64,000 nucleotides of DNA, from contig NZ_CAKMMF010000005.1 of the NCBI RefSeq assembly GCF_927798095.1, positions 124,001-188,000 on the forward strand. Reading direction: 5' to 3'. The notes below the pieces were generated by a model, which saw only the letters and a program-made list of their open reading frames with translations, made no database searches and was not told where the DNA came from. This DNA is from Paenibacillus plantiphilus (GTDB lineage Bacteria > Bacillota > Bacilli > Paenibacillales > Paenibacillaceae). The position numbers and the translations under genes were made by a program. Below, in pieces: positions 7,797 to 15,858 of this stretch. Each line of letters opens with the position of its first letter. The stretch's first letter is position 1.

Positions 7797-8495
7797 ATGA
7801 ATCTGGACACTGTTATGGAAGAGCTTGAAGCTCTCGGCAAGGAACGAACGAAGAAGATATATCTATCCAATGGCGCCCACGAGCCGCTATTTGGCGTGGC
7901 TACAGGCCAGATGAAGCCCATCTTCAAGAAAATAAAACACAATCAACCATTGGCCGATCAGCTCTATGCGACAGGGAATTACGATGCCATGTACTTTGCC
8001 GGGGTGATCGCGGACCCGAAAGCAATGACGGAGACGGATTTTGAACGGTGGATCGACGGCGCTTATTTTTATATGCTATCGGATTATGTGGTGGCAGTAA
8101 CGTTGGCAGAAACGGATATTGCGCAAGAGGTTGCCGATAAGTGGATTGCAAGCGGTATAGAGCTGCGAATGTCGGCGGGCTGGAGCTGTTACTGCTGGCT
8201 GCTCGGCAACCGTCCGGACAGTGAATTTTCGGAAGGGAAAATTGCCGATATGCTGGAGCTTGTAAAAAATACGATTCATGATGCTCCCGAACGTACCAAG
8301 TATGCAATGAACAATTTCCTCTACACTGTGGCGGTATCCTATCTGCCGCTCCATGACAAGGCGGTCGAGACTGCGAAGGAAGTAGGTCCGGTACAAGCCG
8401 CCGCCAAAAACAAGCTCTTGGACGCTTCTGCTACTATTCAAAAGGCGATCGAAAAAGGGCAGACCGGCTTCAAACGCAAGCATGTGAGATGTTAG
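7797..8495 (+). CDS. DNA alkylation repair protein (AlkD-like HEAT-repeat family)
   Basis: The protein has 232 residues from ATG 7797, with AAGGAAG upstream. It is all-helical, with the family blocks FGVATGQMKPIFKKI, YDAMYFAGVIADP, and a repeated helical pattern through YAMNNFLYTVAVSY. AlkD-type proteins bind DNA with HEAT-like repeats and remove alkylated bases. This member lacks a close match to the Bacillus AlkD active-site pattern that I can place with confidence, and many relatives of this subgroup are uncharacterised. It is monocistronic. A copy of the local dispersed repeat follows 20 bases after the stop codon. Confidence 0.8.
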   Translation: MNLDTVMEELEALGKERTKKIYLSNGAHEPLFGVATGQMKPIFKKIKHNQPLADQLYATGNYDAMYFAGVIADPKAMTETDFERWIDGAYFYMLSDYVVAVTLAETDIAQEVADKWIASGIELRMSAGWSCYCWLLGNRPDSEFSEGKIADMLELVKNTIHDAPERTKYAMNNFLYTVAVSYLPLHDKAVETAKEVGPVQAAAKNKLLDASATIQKAIEKGQTGFKRKHVRC

Positions 8496-8514
8496 ATTTC
8501 GCTTTAGAGTGATT

Positions 8515-8556
8515 CGGTGAACCGTATCATAAGTAGTGGTAAAGCGGAAAGTTGAG
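8515..8556 (+). repeat. Dispersed gene-end repeat, copy 1
   Basis: It contains the core CGGTGAACCGTATCATAAG and the right arm GTGGTAAAGCGGAAAGTTGAG. The same core occurs at 9563, 12835 and 14205, always in plus orientation and just after a plus-strand gene. Confidence 0.7.
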
Positions 8557-8791
8557 CTAAAGGTAGAAGCTACAATGTTGACGGGAGGAACATAAATAAG
8601 GGCAGCAAGTTGATTAGCAGAGTGTTTAGAAACAACAATAATTTTTAGCGATAGAGATGTATCAATGAAGGGTATTTTGAATATAATATCAAATACAGAA
8701 TTAATGTTCACCTTCTAAAAAAGGCTTATTCAGATTTGGGTAATTGTGGTTCCGGATTTCATAGTATTTTTCACATCTAAGATACACATAG

Positions 8792-8968
8792 TACTACTGG
8801 TGATGGAGACTCGCCGCCTTAGATACAATTTTATTGAAGTGTGCTGGGTTTAATGTTAAACTGGGTATAGTTAGTCATGGTGTTTCGCCACCAAATTAAG
8901 GGCGAGTTGTAAAGTTGGTGCTCACCACCATAGAGCGTGAGAAAGAGCGCACCTAGCGCTCTTTTTTT
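8792..8968 (+). ncRNA. toxI: Candidate ToxI-like antitoxin RNA of a type III toxin-antitoxin system
   Basis: Upstream of the ToxN gene lie degenerate tandem units, each with a GGTG...C(G/A)CC stem: GGTG 8800-8803, 8880-8883 and 8918-8921. The last two units (8871-8906 and 8907 onward) are 36-38 nt long, the length of known ToxI pseudoknot repeats. The unit at about 8831-8870 is poorly conserved and instead forms GTTTAATGTTAAAC. The block ends in a strong terminator directly before toxN, which is the diagnostic ToxI-terminator-ToxN order. The exact 5' end and repeat number are uncertain because the units are diverged. Confidence 0.62.
8943..8968 (+). terminator. Terminator between toxI and toxN
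   Basis: AAGAGCGC (8943-8950) and GCGCTCTT (8956-8963) form a perfect stem with a 5-base loop and a T7 tract. In type III systems this terminator sets the excess of antitoxin RNA over toxin message. Confidence 0.9.
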
Positions 8969-8984
8969 ATGGGGAGAGAGCAGG

Positions 8985-9503
8985 ATGAGTGAAATTGGGG
9001 AGATCGAGAAGTTAAAGTTTTATTGTATTACTGATGATTATATTAATTTCCTACATAGTCACGACAATGGTGTCCAGCTTAACGAAAAAGGCAAACTACG
9101 ACCATACATTGGTATATTGATGGAGTTGGAGGGACATAAATATTATGCCCCCTTATCCTCATACAAACCAAAATTCAAGAAAAAGAACAAAGGTTTTTTC
9201 AAAGTTTATGATGATCCTGAAGAGGATCCAGTTGCAGTAATTAAATTTAACTGTATGATACCTATTCTTGAAAGTGAATTAACATATGTTGATTTTGAAA
9301 ATTATAGCCATGACAAGAAGTATAGAGCATTGCTAGAGGCAGAGTACCAGTATATTAAAAGTAACCGTTCGGCTATTGTAGCTAGTGCATTGATTTTATA
9401 CGAGGCTGCAAACAAAGGAAGAGGCTATTTTTATGAAAATTCATGTAAATTTCGCACATTAGAAAGTATATATAAGCAATTCCCAAAGACAAAGAGCATT
9501 TAG
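8985..9503 (+). CDS. toxN: Type III toxin-antitoxin system ToxN/AbiQ family endoribonuclease toxin
   Basis: The protein has 172 residues from ATG 8985, with GGGGAG upstream; the longer GTG frame would start inside the terminator. Family blocks are clear: KFYCI at the N-terminus, PYIGILMELEGHKYYAPL (IG-x-L plus the H-KY-APL core), VIKFNCMIPI and a helical C-terminal region. ToxN cuts the repeated antitoxin RNA and cellular or phage RNA, and is held inactive in a pseudoknot complex. Such systems block phage infection and stabilise plasmids. The gene is much richer in A and T than its neighbours, which suggests acquisition. It ends at its own terminator. Confidence 0.92.
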   Translation: MSEIGEIEKLKFYCITDDYINFLHSHDNGVQLNEKGKLRPYIGILMELEGHKYYAPLSSYKPKFKKKNKGFFKVYDDPEEDPVAVIKFNCMIPILESELTYVDFENYSHDKKYRALLEAEYQYIKSNRSAIVASALILYEAANKGRGYFYENSCKFRTLESIYKQFPKTKSI

Positions 9504-9518
9504 AATGTAATTTATTTC

Positions 9519-9543
9519 AGCCCCTAAATGGGGCTCTTTTTGT
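9519..9543 (+). terminator. Terminator of toxN
   Basis: AGCCCC and GGGGCT flank TAAAT, followed by CTTTTTGTG. Confidence 0.85.
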
Positions 9544-9562
9544 GTTTAGAAACTGCGGAAAA

Positions 9563-9603
9563 CTTGCCGTTACAGACAGCGCGGTGAACCGTATCATAAG
9601 TAG
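9563..9603 (+). repeat. Dispersed gene-end repeat, copy 2
   Basis: This copy has the left arm CTTGCCGTTACAGACAG and the shared core CGGTGAACCGTATCATAAG. It follows toxN and its terminator. The rest of 9604-9813 shows no coding signal. Confidence 0.7.
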
Positions 9604-9813
9604 GGTGAATAGCTGTATTGGAGAAAATTGGTGAGCGCTAAAATTTTCAAAGTTGCTGGAGGTGCACTCATCTCCTTTTGAAACGGGCAGGGTTGTATTA
9701 CAATGGAACGCAACAAATACATCGATGAGTAGCGTGGTAAGAACATCAATGAAGGAGCATGCCGCGGCAGCTCCTACATAAAAAGCCTTCTAGATTTAGG
9801 CGTTACTGTGTCA

Positions 9814-10110
9814 TTAGAAGCACGAGAACGATTCGATGCTATTGAGGTCAATTCCGGAGAATATCCAGAAGAAACCGGTCCAGCGAAAGCCTGCGACCGA
9901 CGTTCGGCCGACGAATGTCGGAAAGAACCAAAAACCAGGTCCTCGTCTCGGCCAAATATACGTATTACGGAAAAGGCACCTAGAGATGGCGCCCGGATCA
10001 ACGGCAAAAGTCGAAGTTGCGGGCCGCGGGGGAATCGTTTGCGGAGGCGGGGAAGAGGGAGGCTGCATGCCGCCTTGCTGTCCGAAGGGAGGCGTAAAGG
10101 CCAAGTTCAT
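9814..10110 (-). CDS. Conserved small protein with aromatic FRNTYIW...FRW domain, possibly sporulation-associated
   Basis: The protein has about 98 residues. A proline/glutamine-rich N-terminus of about 40 residues precedes a C-terminal block with CLFRNTYIW, GPGFWFFPTFVGR, FRWTGF and IESFSCF. I recognise this aromatic pattern from short conserved Bacillales proteins often found near coat or hypothetical genes, but not a function. The start is uncertain: ATG 10110 is very close to AAGGAG, and TTG at 10104 would be better spaced. It lies 28 bases after the small gene 10142-10462 on the same strand and is probably co-transcribed. Confidence 0.65.
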   Translation of the reverse strand: MNLAFTPPFGQQGGMQPPSSPPPQTIPPRPATSTFAVDPGAISRCLFRNTYIWPRRGPGFWFFPTFVGRTSVAGFRWTGFFWIFSGIDLNSIESFSCF

Positions 10111-10141
10111 CACTCCTTAGGTAGTTGGCTGACGCTGCATT

Positions 10142-10462
10142 TCAGAGCAGCGAGATGGTAAGCAGGTTAAACAAAACTAGAGGCAGCACGAAGTTGTTAT
10201 GAAGGGGAGGAGGGGGGCCTGGGAAGAAACCTCGCTCGGAACCTTCGTTCGAGAGGCGCAAGTATACGATGCCTCTATCGCAATGCACGATGTGCCCTTC
10301 GAAGACATCGCCGTCTACGGTCTCGACTCTGACTAGTCGCTTAGCATGATGCCGGCATAACTGGTGCAACTGATCTTTAACGGACTGCATCGTCTGATGA
10401 ATATGGGGCTCGCATTGATAAATCGGCTTCATTGTGGGTTTTACAGCAGGTTGTGGATTCAT
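10142..10462 (-). CDS. Small protein with Sm/LSm-like segment
   Basis: The 106-residue protein starts at ATG 10462, with GGAGG seven bases upstream. The middle segment RLVRVETVDGDVFEGHIVHC resembles an Sm-like beta strand pair, followed by GIVYLRL and a hydrophobic C-terminus ending LPLVLFNLL. Short Bacillales proteins of this type are annotated hypothetical. It leads a two-gene minus-strand unit with the aromatic-rich protein 9814-10110. The pairing hints at a shared surface or spore role, which is inference only. Confidence 0.7.
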   Translation of the reverse strand: MNPQPAVKPTMKPIYQCEPHIHQTMQSVKDQLHQLCRHHAKRLVRVETVDGDVFEGHIVHCDRGIVYLRLSNEGSERGFFPGPPPPLHNNFVLPLVLFNLLTISLL

Positions 10463-10579
10463 GGGAGAACCTCCGTTTGTGCTTTAACATGGGTTAGTCT
10501 ATGCGGGAGCCCGGTCCGGGGTTACGGGAATGCATTCGTTGACCAATCCATGAAAGATGGCAACGTGTTTCAGAACAGA

Positions 10580-10620
10580 GCAAAGGCCCGTGTCTTCCGT
10601 TAGGAAGAGCGGGCCTTTGC
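10580..10620 (-). terminator. Terminator of the lipoprotein gene
   Basis: GCAAAGGCCCG and CGGGCCTTTGC form a perfect 11-bp stem, 14 bases after the stop codon of the minus-strand lipoprotein. Confidence 0.8.
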
Positions 10621-10633
10621 GGCAGAGAGGCTA

Positions 10634-11272
10634 TTATTGCGCTGGTGTTGCTTCAGGCAGAACCGTCGTTTCGAAAACCTCGCCGGTGCTTGCATCAATG
10701 AAGTTGAAAGTAACTTTGATGTCTGCTTCTGCTACTCCCGAATAGACCTGGTACATCATGCTTTGCATGGCAAGTCCGAAGACGACTAGTCCATCCAAAC
10801 TCTCCTCAGATTCATAAGCGGCTTTGTCAACCGTTAAGCTGTATTCCTGGAACGTCTCTTCATCGTAGGTCAGATCCTTGATGGAAGATGTGTTTGCGTT
10901 CGAATGTATACCTTCAATCATGGTCGACAATTCCGATTTATACTTTTCCAGCAGTTTATCAAGATTTTCCTGAGATATGGCTACAGTTACGCTGCCGTTA
11001 CTATTCTCTACAATGTTCGTAGCGCCTGCTTCTTTCACTTCGGCGGTCATGCCTGCAACGTCCCCATTTTCGTTCAAGGAAGCCGGGAAGACGATGGACA
11101 CTTCGCCCTTTTCTGTGGCACCGCTTGTTTCCGTGTTTTTGCTAGTCGCCGTGTTATTGCTTGTCTCGGCGTTGTTTTTCGCCCCTGTGTTTGTGTTCTT
11201 TTCTCCGTTGTTGCTTGAACATCCTACCATCAGGAAGGCAATAATCAAGACTAAGACCCAAGTTTTTTTCAT
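10634..11272 (-). CDS. Lipoprotein of unknown function
   Basis: The 212-residue protein has a signal peptide with lipobox LMVGC (Cys at about 18), a 35-residue Asn/Thr/Ser-rich linker, and a soluble alpha/beta domain with no recognisable catalytic motif. AAAGGAGAG lies seven bases before ATG 11272. Paenibacillus genomes carry many such short-linker lipoproteins. The gene is monocistronic and ends in a strong hairpin. Confidence 0.8.
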   Translation of the reverse strand: MKKTWVLVLIIAFLMVGCSSNNGEKNTNTGAKNNAETSNNTATSKNTETSGATEKGEVSIVFPASLNENGDVAGMTAEVKEAGATNIVENSNGSVTVAISQENLDKLLEKYKSELSTMIEGIHSNANTSSIKDLTYDEETFQEYSLTVDKAAYESEESLDGLVVFGLAMQSMMYQVYSGVAEADIKVTFNFIDASTGEVFETTVLPEATPAQ

Positions 11273-11677
11273 TTTTTCTCTCCTTTAGTAATGGTAATGT
11301 GGATTTCCTAAATCTCACGCTCCGAAATAGTAGTATATTTCAATAAAAATTATATAGTAATATTCTCCAGTTGTATAGTGAATAATGTTATCAACTATGT
11401 TATGTTACAAATTGTATTATATTGGTTTTAAGTTCTTGGAGAGCCTGTTAGGATTCCTTGCGATGTAATTTATGAAATATAGAAGGATTTATCTATGTTT
11501 AGTGTAATATTATTACTATGCAGGTAAAAACGTACTTAGGATCGACGTGCTGAAAGGGTCGAAAGCCGATTTTTGTTAGCTGTCACGTATACTGGAAATT
11601 CAGATTATGCACGTTTGGTACCCGCAGGCTTATTACTTGGAAGCTTGATTTATCATTGAGGAAGCAGGTGCAACCAG
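11273..11677. other. 405-bp AT-rich intergenic region
   Basis: It separates divergent genes. Several -10-like AT boxes occur (for example near 11352 and 11420), but no pair with a convincing -35 was found. No coding signal or repeat was seen. Confidence 0.4.
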
Positions 11678-12847
11678 TTGAATACTAGGCTTTTTTTTCT
11701 GGATAGTCTTAAAGTGGCACTCATATGTTTAGTCGTTGCGCATCATGCGGGACAACCCTATGGGGGTTCTGACGGTTTTTGGTACTTTCAGAGCCATCAG
11801 GAAGCGATTAACCTGGGGACCTTCTTTTCTATTAATAGTGCTTTTTTTATGAGTCTGTTCTTCTTCATTTCCGCTTATTTCGTCCCCTCCTCCTTCGATA
11901 AGAAGGGACCTGCTCTATTTATTAAGGAACGATTAAAAAGGCTAGGTCTCCCGCTGCTTTTAGGTTTCTTCATTTTAATTCCGGTGTTAATGTACGCTTT
12001 TTATATAAACTTTAGAGGGTATGAGAGCATTTCATTTTACAATTACTATACGAATATTTACTTAGGATTGGGTGTACAGCCGGAAGGCTGGACAGGGCCC
12101 TCTTGGCCCGATCTGCAGTTTGCGCATTTGTGGTTTATTGAGCACCTGCTAGTTTATGCTGTCCTATACAGCGTAATTCGACTGTTGTGGAAAAAACGCC
12201 CATTAGAAAGGCTTGTGAAACAGCTGCCAAGTACAGGCGCGGTGGTTCTGTTTGGTGTTTTGGTGGCCTTGGCGACATTTGCTATCAGAATTCTGCATCC
12301 GATTGACGAGTGGACCGGTTTTCTCGGATTCATACAAACCGAATTTGCTCATGTTCCTCAGTATGCCGCTTTTTTCATAGCAGGAATACTGGCTTACAGG
12401 AACAACTGGTTACATTCATTAAGCCATGCCGTAGGCATCACATGGTTGGCGGTCGGGGTTGCGCTGATGGTGTTCCGGTATGCGGGGTGGGTGCCTTTCC
12501 TTTCGAAGGGTGGGTTTAATGGGGCTTCTTTGGGTTACTCTTTCTATGAAACATTTCTTTGCTTAGGCTTAAGTATCGGTTTACTATATGCCTTTCGTGA
12601 GCTTGGGAACCGAACGAATTGGATGACGAGTATGTTAGCAAGGAATGCATTTACGGTGTATGTTCTGCATGTTCCGATAGTGGTTTGCTTACAATACGTA
12701 TTGGAAAATACGGAGTTGTCGACGATGACGAAATTTTTGGTTGTAGCCACCGGAGGGATCGTATTGAGCTTTTTTGTAAGTCACGGTATTAATCAAATTA
12801 CAAGAAGATTCGGAACAAAAACGAAGCAAAATGACTTGCCGTCATAA
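11678..12847 (+). CDS. Membrane acyltransferase (acyltransferase 3 family)
   Basis: The 389-residue protein starts at TTG 11678. It has about ten membrane helices. The N-terminal motif FLDSLKVALICLVVAHH carries the family histidine after the first helix, and HLWFIEHLLVYA is the second conserved block. Members transfer acyl groups to sugars, peptidoglycan, glucans or antibiotics at the membrane. The final codons CTT-GCC-GTC-ATA-A coincide with the left arm of a dispersed repeat (copy 3), so the C-terminus may have been altered by that element. Confidence 0.87.
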   Translation: MNTRLFFLDSLKVALICLVVAHHAGQPYGGSDGFWYFQSHQEAINLGTFFSINSAFFMSLFFFISAYFVPSSFDKKGPALFIKERLKRLGLPLLLGFFILIPVLMYAFYINFRGYESISFYNYYTNIYLGLGVQPEGWTGPSWPDLQFAHLWFIEHLLVYAVLYSVIRLLWKKRPLERLVKQLPSTGAVVLFGVLVALATFAIRILHPIDEWTGFLGFIQTEFAHVPQYAAFFIAGILAYRNNWLHSLSHAVGITWLAVGVALMVFRYAGWVPFLSKGGFNGASLGYSFYETFLCLGLSIGLLYAFRELGNRTNWMTSMLARNAFTVYVLHVPIVVCLQYVLENTELSTMTKFLVVATGGIVLSFFVSHGINQITRRFGTKTKQNDLPS

Positions 12848-12875
12848 ATGGCGCGGTGAACCGTATCGCAAGTAG
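12835..12875 (+). repeat. Dispersed gene-end repeat, copy 3
   Basis: The left arm CTTGCCGTCATAAATGG supplies the end of the acyltransferase frame, and the core CGGTGAACCGTATCGCAAG follows. It shares the position and orientation of the other copies. Confidence 0.72.
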
Positions 12876-12902
12876 CGTCATGTTTTGTGAGGGGGAGATC
12901 TG

Positions 12903-14183
12903 GTGCAAGCAATACGATTGAAACTGGAAGCACACATTAACAAATATCTGAGATTGTGGGATTTTTATGGCGTTGTTCAAGTCATGAAAAAAGGCGAAGT
13001 GCTTTTTGAAAACGCATATGGCTATGCAAGTATCGAGTTTGGAATTAAAAACAATATAGAATCATGCTTCTCAATCGCTTCAATGTCAAAACAGTTTACT
13101 GCCTTTGCGATTATGCTTCTTTGGGAAAAGGAAATGCTGGACATCGATAAGTCTGCACAATTGTATCTCCCTGCTGATATGAAGATTGACGAGTCGATCA
13201 CTGTACATCATTTATTATCGCATACTTCAGGATTATATAATTTTCATGATTTTGAAAATGATTTTTTTGCTGGATACAACAGAATGGATTATTCGCGAAA
13301 CGATTTCTTCCAGCGGTACATTAATAAAAAGCCTGCAAAGCCACCGGGCACGGCATACGATTACAATAACTCAAACTATAATTTGCTGGCATGGATGATT
13401 GAACATGTTTCAGGAGAGAAGTATGAAGATTATATTCGACACCACATATTTCTGCCCTTGAATATGATGAACAGCGATATTGATGACGGCTGTAAACCTA
13501 TTAAAAACAGAGCTAGTAATTATGTGAAAGATTTTGATGCAACTATCAAATCTTCGTATTATAACGAGAAATTTAGCATCGGTGCAGGCGCCATCACCTC
13601 AACCAGCGGTGATTTGTACAAATGGTATACTTGTTTGCGAGATCGTAAAATGCTGTCGCAAAAAACGTATAGTAGGTTTTTCAACGAGAATATAAACAAT
13701 TACTGCTATGGACTGGAACATCATCATGTTTACGGCACAGACAGATATTCTCATGATGGAGATCACCTTGGGATAAGCACATATATGCAGAATTATTTCG
13801 ATGAAGATATTTGTATCATCATTCTTTCAAATAATGAAGCTATCAATCCGTACAGACTGGGTAATGCAATTTCAGATATACTGCATGATGTTGATACAGA
13901 GGCTCCAGCAAAACACGAGGAGATTCTCATCAGCGAAAGCAAGCTTAAAGAGTATTATTGCGGAACATACTTAAAAGATAAGATCCAAGTAGAACTTATT
14001 AACGGAAAATTATACTTTACGAGATTCTCTGGTAATCTTCATATTGAGATCTACCCGGTAGGTGCAGGGCGATTTGCTCGCAGATATTCTGACCAGATCA
14101 ATCTGTACAGTATTGCTGAGAATGAAAACGGCAAAATGACGTTTTTCGGGTATGTAAAGGATAGCAAGGTGAAGAAGGGTTAA
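12903..14183 (+). CDS. Serine hydrolase of the class C beta-lactamase / esterase family
   Basis: The protein has 426 residues from GTG 12903, with GGGGGAG six bases upstream. The catalytic SxxK is S60-M-S-K63 and the Tyr motif is Y154-N-N. The third motif is SHDGDHLG near residue 287, in place of the KTG box, as in many esterase- or DD-peptidase-like members. There is no signal peptide, so it probably acts in the cytoplasm. The C-terminal 90 residues form a beta-rich accessory domain. Base composition is AT-rich like the next gene. It is not a predicted resistance beta-lactamase. Confidence 0.88.
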   Translation: MQAIRLKLEAHINKYLRLWDFYGVVQVMKKGEVLFENAYGYASIEFGIKNNIESCFSIASMSKQFTAFAIMLLWEKEMLDIDKSAQLYLPADMKIDESITVHHLLSHTSGLYNFHDFENDFFAGYNRMDYSRNDFFQRYINKKPAKPPGTAYDYNNSNYNLLAWMIEHVSGEKYEDYIRHHIFLPLNMMNSDIDDGCKPIKNRASNYVKDFDATIKSSYYNEKFSIGAGAITSTSGDLYKWYTCLRDRKMLSQKTYSRFFNENINNYCYGLEHHHVYGTDRYSHDGDHLGISTYMQNYFDEDICIIILSNNEAINPYRLGNAISDILHDVDTEAPAKHEEILISESKLKEYYCGTYLKDKIQVELINGKLYFTRFSGNLHIEIYPVGAGRFARRYSDQINLYSIAENENGKMTFFGYVKDSKVKKG

Positions 14184-14204
14184 CCTTTGCGGATAGTCCT
14201 AAGG

Positions 14205-14265
14205 CATGCCGTTTCAGCCGGTGCGGTGAACCTTATCACAAGTAGTGGTAAAGCGGAGAGTTGAG
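14205..14265 (+). repeat. Dispersed gene-end repeat, copy 4 (longest)
   Basis: It has the left arm ATGCCGTTTCAGCCGG, the core CGGTGAACCTTATCACAAG and the right arm GTGGTAAAGCGGAGAGTTGAG, so it shares arms with copy 2/3 on the left and copy 1 on the right. It defines the full element as about 60 bp. Confidence 0.75.
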
Positions 14266-14312
14266 ATATTGGTGTGTTTAAAACATTTCTGCTATTGCTA
14301 ATATTTTCCTGG

Positions 14313-14470
14313 TATAATATATTGGTTTTATCCTACTTAGAAAGTGAGTGATTATGGTGAGAACAATTCAATTCGTTGGAAAAACAGTTATTTTAGAGGT
14401 GCGGAAGGGATAACCATTTAAGCTATCTCCTTCCGTGCAAAAAATTAAAACCACGGAGGGTAAATATTAT
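14313..14470 (+). promoter_or_regulatory. Promoter and candidate translational-attenuation leader of the methyltransferase gene
   Basis: An extended -10 box TGG-TATAAT (14313-14318) precedes a leader of about 145 bases. It carries a 19-codon open frame (14354-14413, ATG to TAA). Three complementary arms follow: arm 1 CGGAAGG (14402-14408), arm 2 CCTTCCGTG (14429-14437) and arm 3 CACGGAGGG (14452-14460). Arm 3 contains the ribosome binding site of the methyltransferase. Arm 2 can pair with arm 1 or arm 3, but not both. This is the layout of erm/cat-type translational attenuators, where a stalled ribosome on the leader frees the downstream site. Confidence 0.6.
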
Positions 14471-15250
14471 ATGTCTTTTAGTTATTACGGTGAACTTTGC
14501 ACAGAGGTTTATGACCTGACCAAGAAAATAGGGCAGTCCTTTAGTGGGGATATTGAATACTATCAAGAAAGACTTAAACATTGTGAGGGACGAGTCCTAG
14601 AAGCAATGGTCGGTTCTGGTCGTGTCACTATTCCGCTTCTTAAATCGGGTCTTCTTGTCGACGGAGTAGACTACTCTTCTGAGATGTTGGATTCATGCCG
14701 ACAGCGTTGTGAAGTTCATGGCTTTAAACCAAATTTATATCAAGCTGACTTAAAGGAACTTGCATTGCCCAGCAAATATGAAGCGATCATTATTCCTGGC
14801 GGTTCATTTTTGTTAATAGAACAACGGTCTGAAGCGAAGGAAGTCTTAAAGCGACTGTACGATCATCTGGAAATAGGCGGGCGTCTTATTCTAGACCTAC
14901 ATTTACCCAGCAATAATTACAACAGTTCCGATAATGGACACTGGGGCGGTTCATCGACATTCCATTTACCAAATGGTGATATTATCACTATGGAAGGAAA
15001 GTGTGTCGAAGCTGATTTATTCTTTAATCAATACAGAGTAGACTATATAAAGTATGAAAAGTGGCGTAACGGAAAACTAATCCAAACTGAATTACAACGT
15101 TTTGCAAAGCGTTGGTACGGAGTGGAAGAGTTTAAGTTTATTCTAGAAAGTATCGGTTTTACCGACGTAACTGTATCTGCTAATTTTGAGTTCGGGAAGA
15201 TACCCAGCGATGGGAATCAACAATTCGTTTATGAAGCTACAAGATTATAA
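14471..15250 (+). CDS. Class I SAM-dependent methyltransferase
   Basis: The protein has 259 residues from ATG 14471, after CACGGAGGG. The SAM-binding motif I is VLEAMVGSGRVTIPLL (about residues 40-55), the acidic motif II is VDGVDYSSEML, and a post-I region ALPSKYEAIIIPGGS leads to the GGRLILDLH strand. The C-terminal part is beta-rich with aromatic residues and likely binds the substrate. It shows no rRNA methyltransferase (Erm) signature. The leader looks like an attenuator, so a ribosome-acting inducer is possible. It ends at a perfect terminator. Confidence 0.86.
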   Translation: MSFSYYGELCTEVYDLTKKIGQSFSGDIEYYQERLKHCEGRVLEAMVGSGRVTIPLLKSGLLVDGVDYSSEMLDSCRQRCEVHGFKPNLYQADLKELALPSKYEAIIIPGGSFLLIEQRSEAKEVLKRLYDHLEIGGRLILDLHLPSNNYNSSDNGHWGGSSTFHLPNGDIITMEGKCVEADLFFNQYRVDYIKYEKWRNGKLIQTELQRFAKRWYGVEEFKFILESIGFTDVTVSANFEFGKIPSDGNQQFVYEATRL

Positions 15251-15271
15251 TTAAGTAATATGTTAATACAA

Positions 15272-15303
15272 AAGAAGCCACCCACAATTCGGAGTGGCTT
15301 CTT
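15272..15303 (+). terminator. Terminator of the methyltransferase gene
   Basis: AAGAAGCCAC (15272-15281) pairs perfectly with GTGGCTTCTT (15294-15303). Confidence 0.85.
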
Positions 15304-15435
15304 ATATAATTACGTATATGCGCGTCGTACTTAGATACATTAAGTTGAACCTAACTCAGTAGAATTGCGGAGAGTTGAATTTAGCTTGAAGAACTAGGTC
15401 TGAATGGTATAGCTGTAGGATTAACAACCCATAGA

Positions 15436-15734
15436 AGAAGAAGCTCATCGAGAAACAAAAGAAGCAGGATGCGGACTATTATGAAGAGAAGATTAAAGCT
15501 GAGCTTTATAATCGTTTATCCGAGGCTTTGGAATTGGAATTAAATGAGTGCAGACGAGTCATAGTTGAAGCTGACCGCAAGAGCATAAAAAACATCGTCT
15601 TCTGGTTTACGGAAGACGATGGGAAAAGTGCGTTCAGTGCTTTACCAAAGCATGAAGAGGGGAGAACCGTATCACAAGTAAGGGCAGCTTTTTTTGCAGA
15701 ATTCCGTTCTCCGCAATTTATATTTATGGTATAA
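15436..15734 (+). pseudogene. Remnant of an unidentified coding region
   Basis: One frame is open from after TAG 15435 to 15734 and reads as a charged helical protein piece (EKIKAELYNRLSEALELEL) followed by NIVFWFTEDDG. It has no start codon with a ribosome binding site, and the last third is interrupted by the dispersed-repeat core at 15661-15680. It looks like the decayed middle or end of a gene. Confidence 0.35.
15661..15680 (+). repeat. Dispersed gene-end repeat, partial copy 5
   Basis: It carries only the core GGAGAACCGTATCACAAGTA. Nearby, GCGGAGAGTTGA near 15366 resembles the right arm of copies 1 and 4. Confidence 0.45.
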
Positions 15735-15858
15735 AATAGGAGTTGGAAAGGAATGAGAACCATGTAGTCCTAATTAGAAATATAGATCCTCGTGCAAGAT
15801 CTCCACCATCCCTCTTGGGAGGGACAGGGAGTGAAACAAATGAAGTAGGAGGGTCTAT

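Noticed and set aside
9836-10120. Plus-strand frame with many cysteines and glycines
   Set aside because: The minus-strand frame in the same place carries the conserved aromatic pattern, so the plus frame is a shadow.
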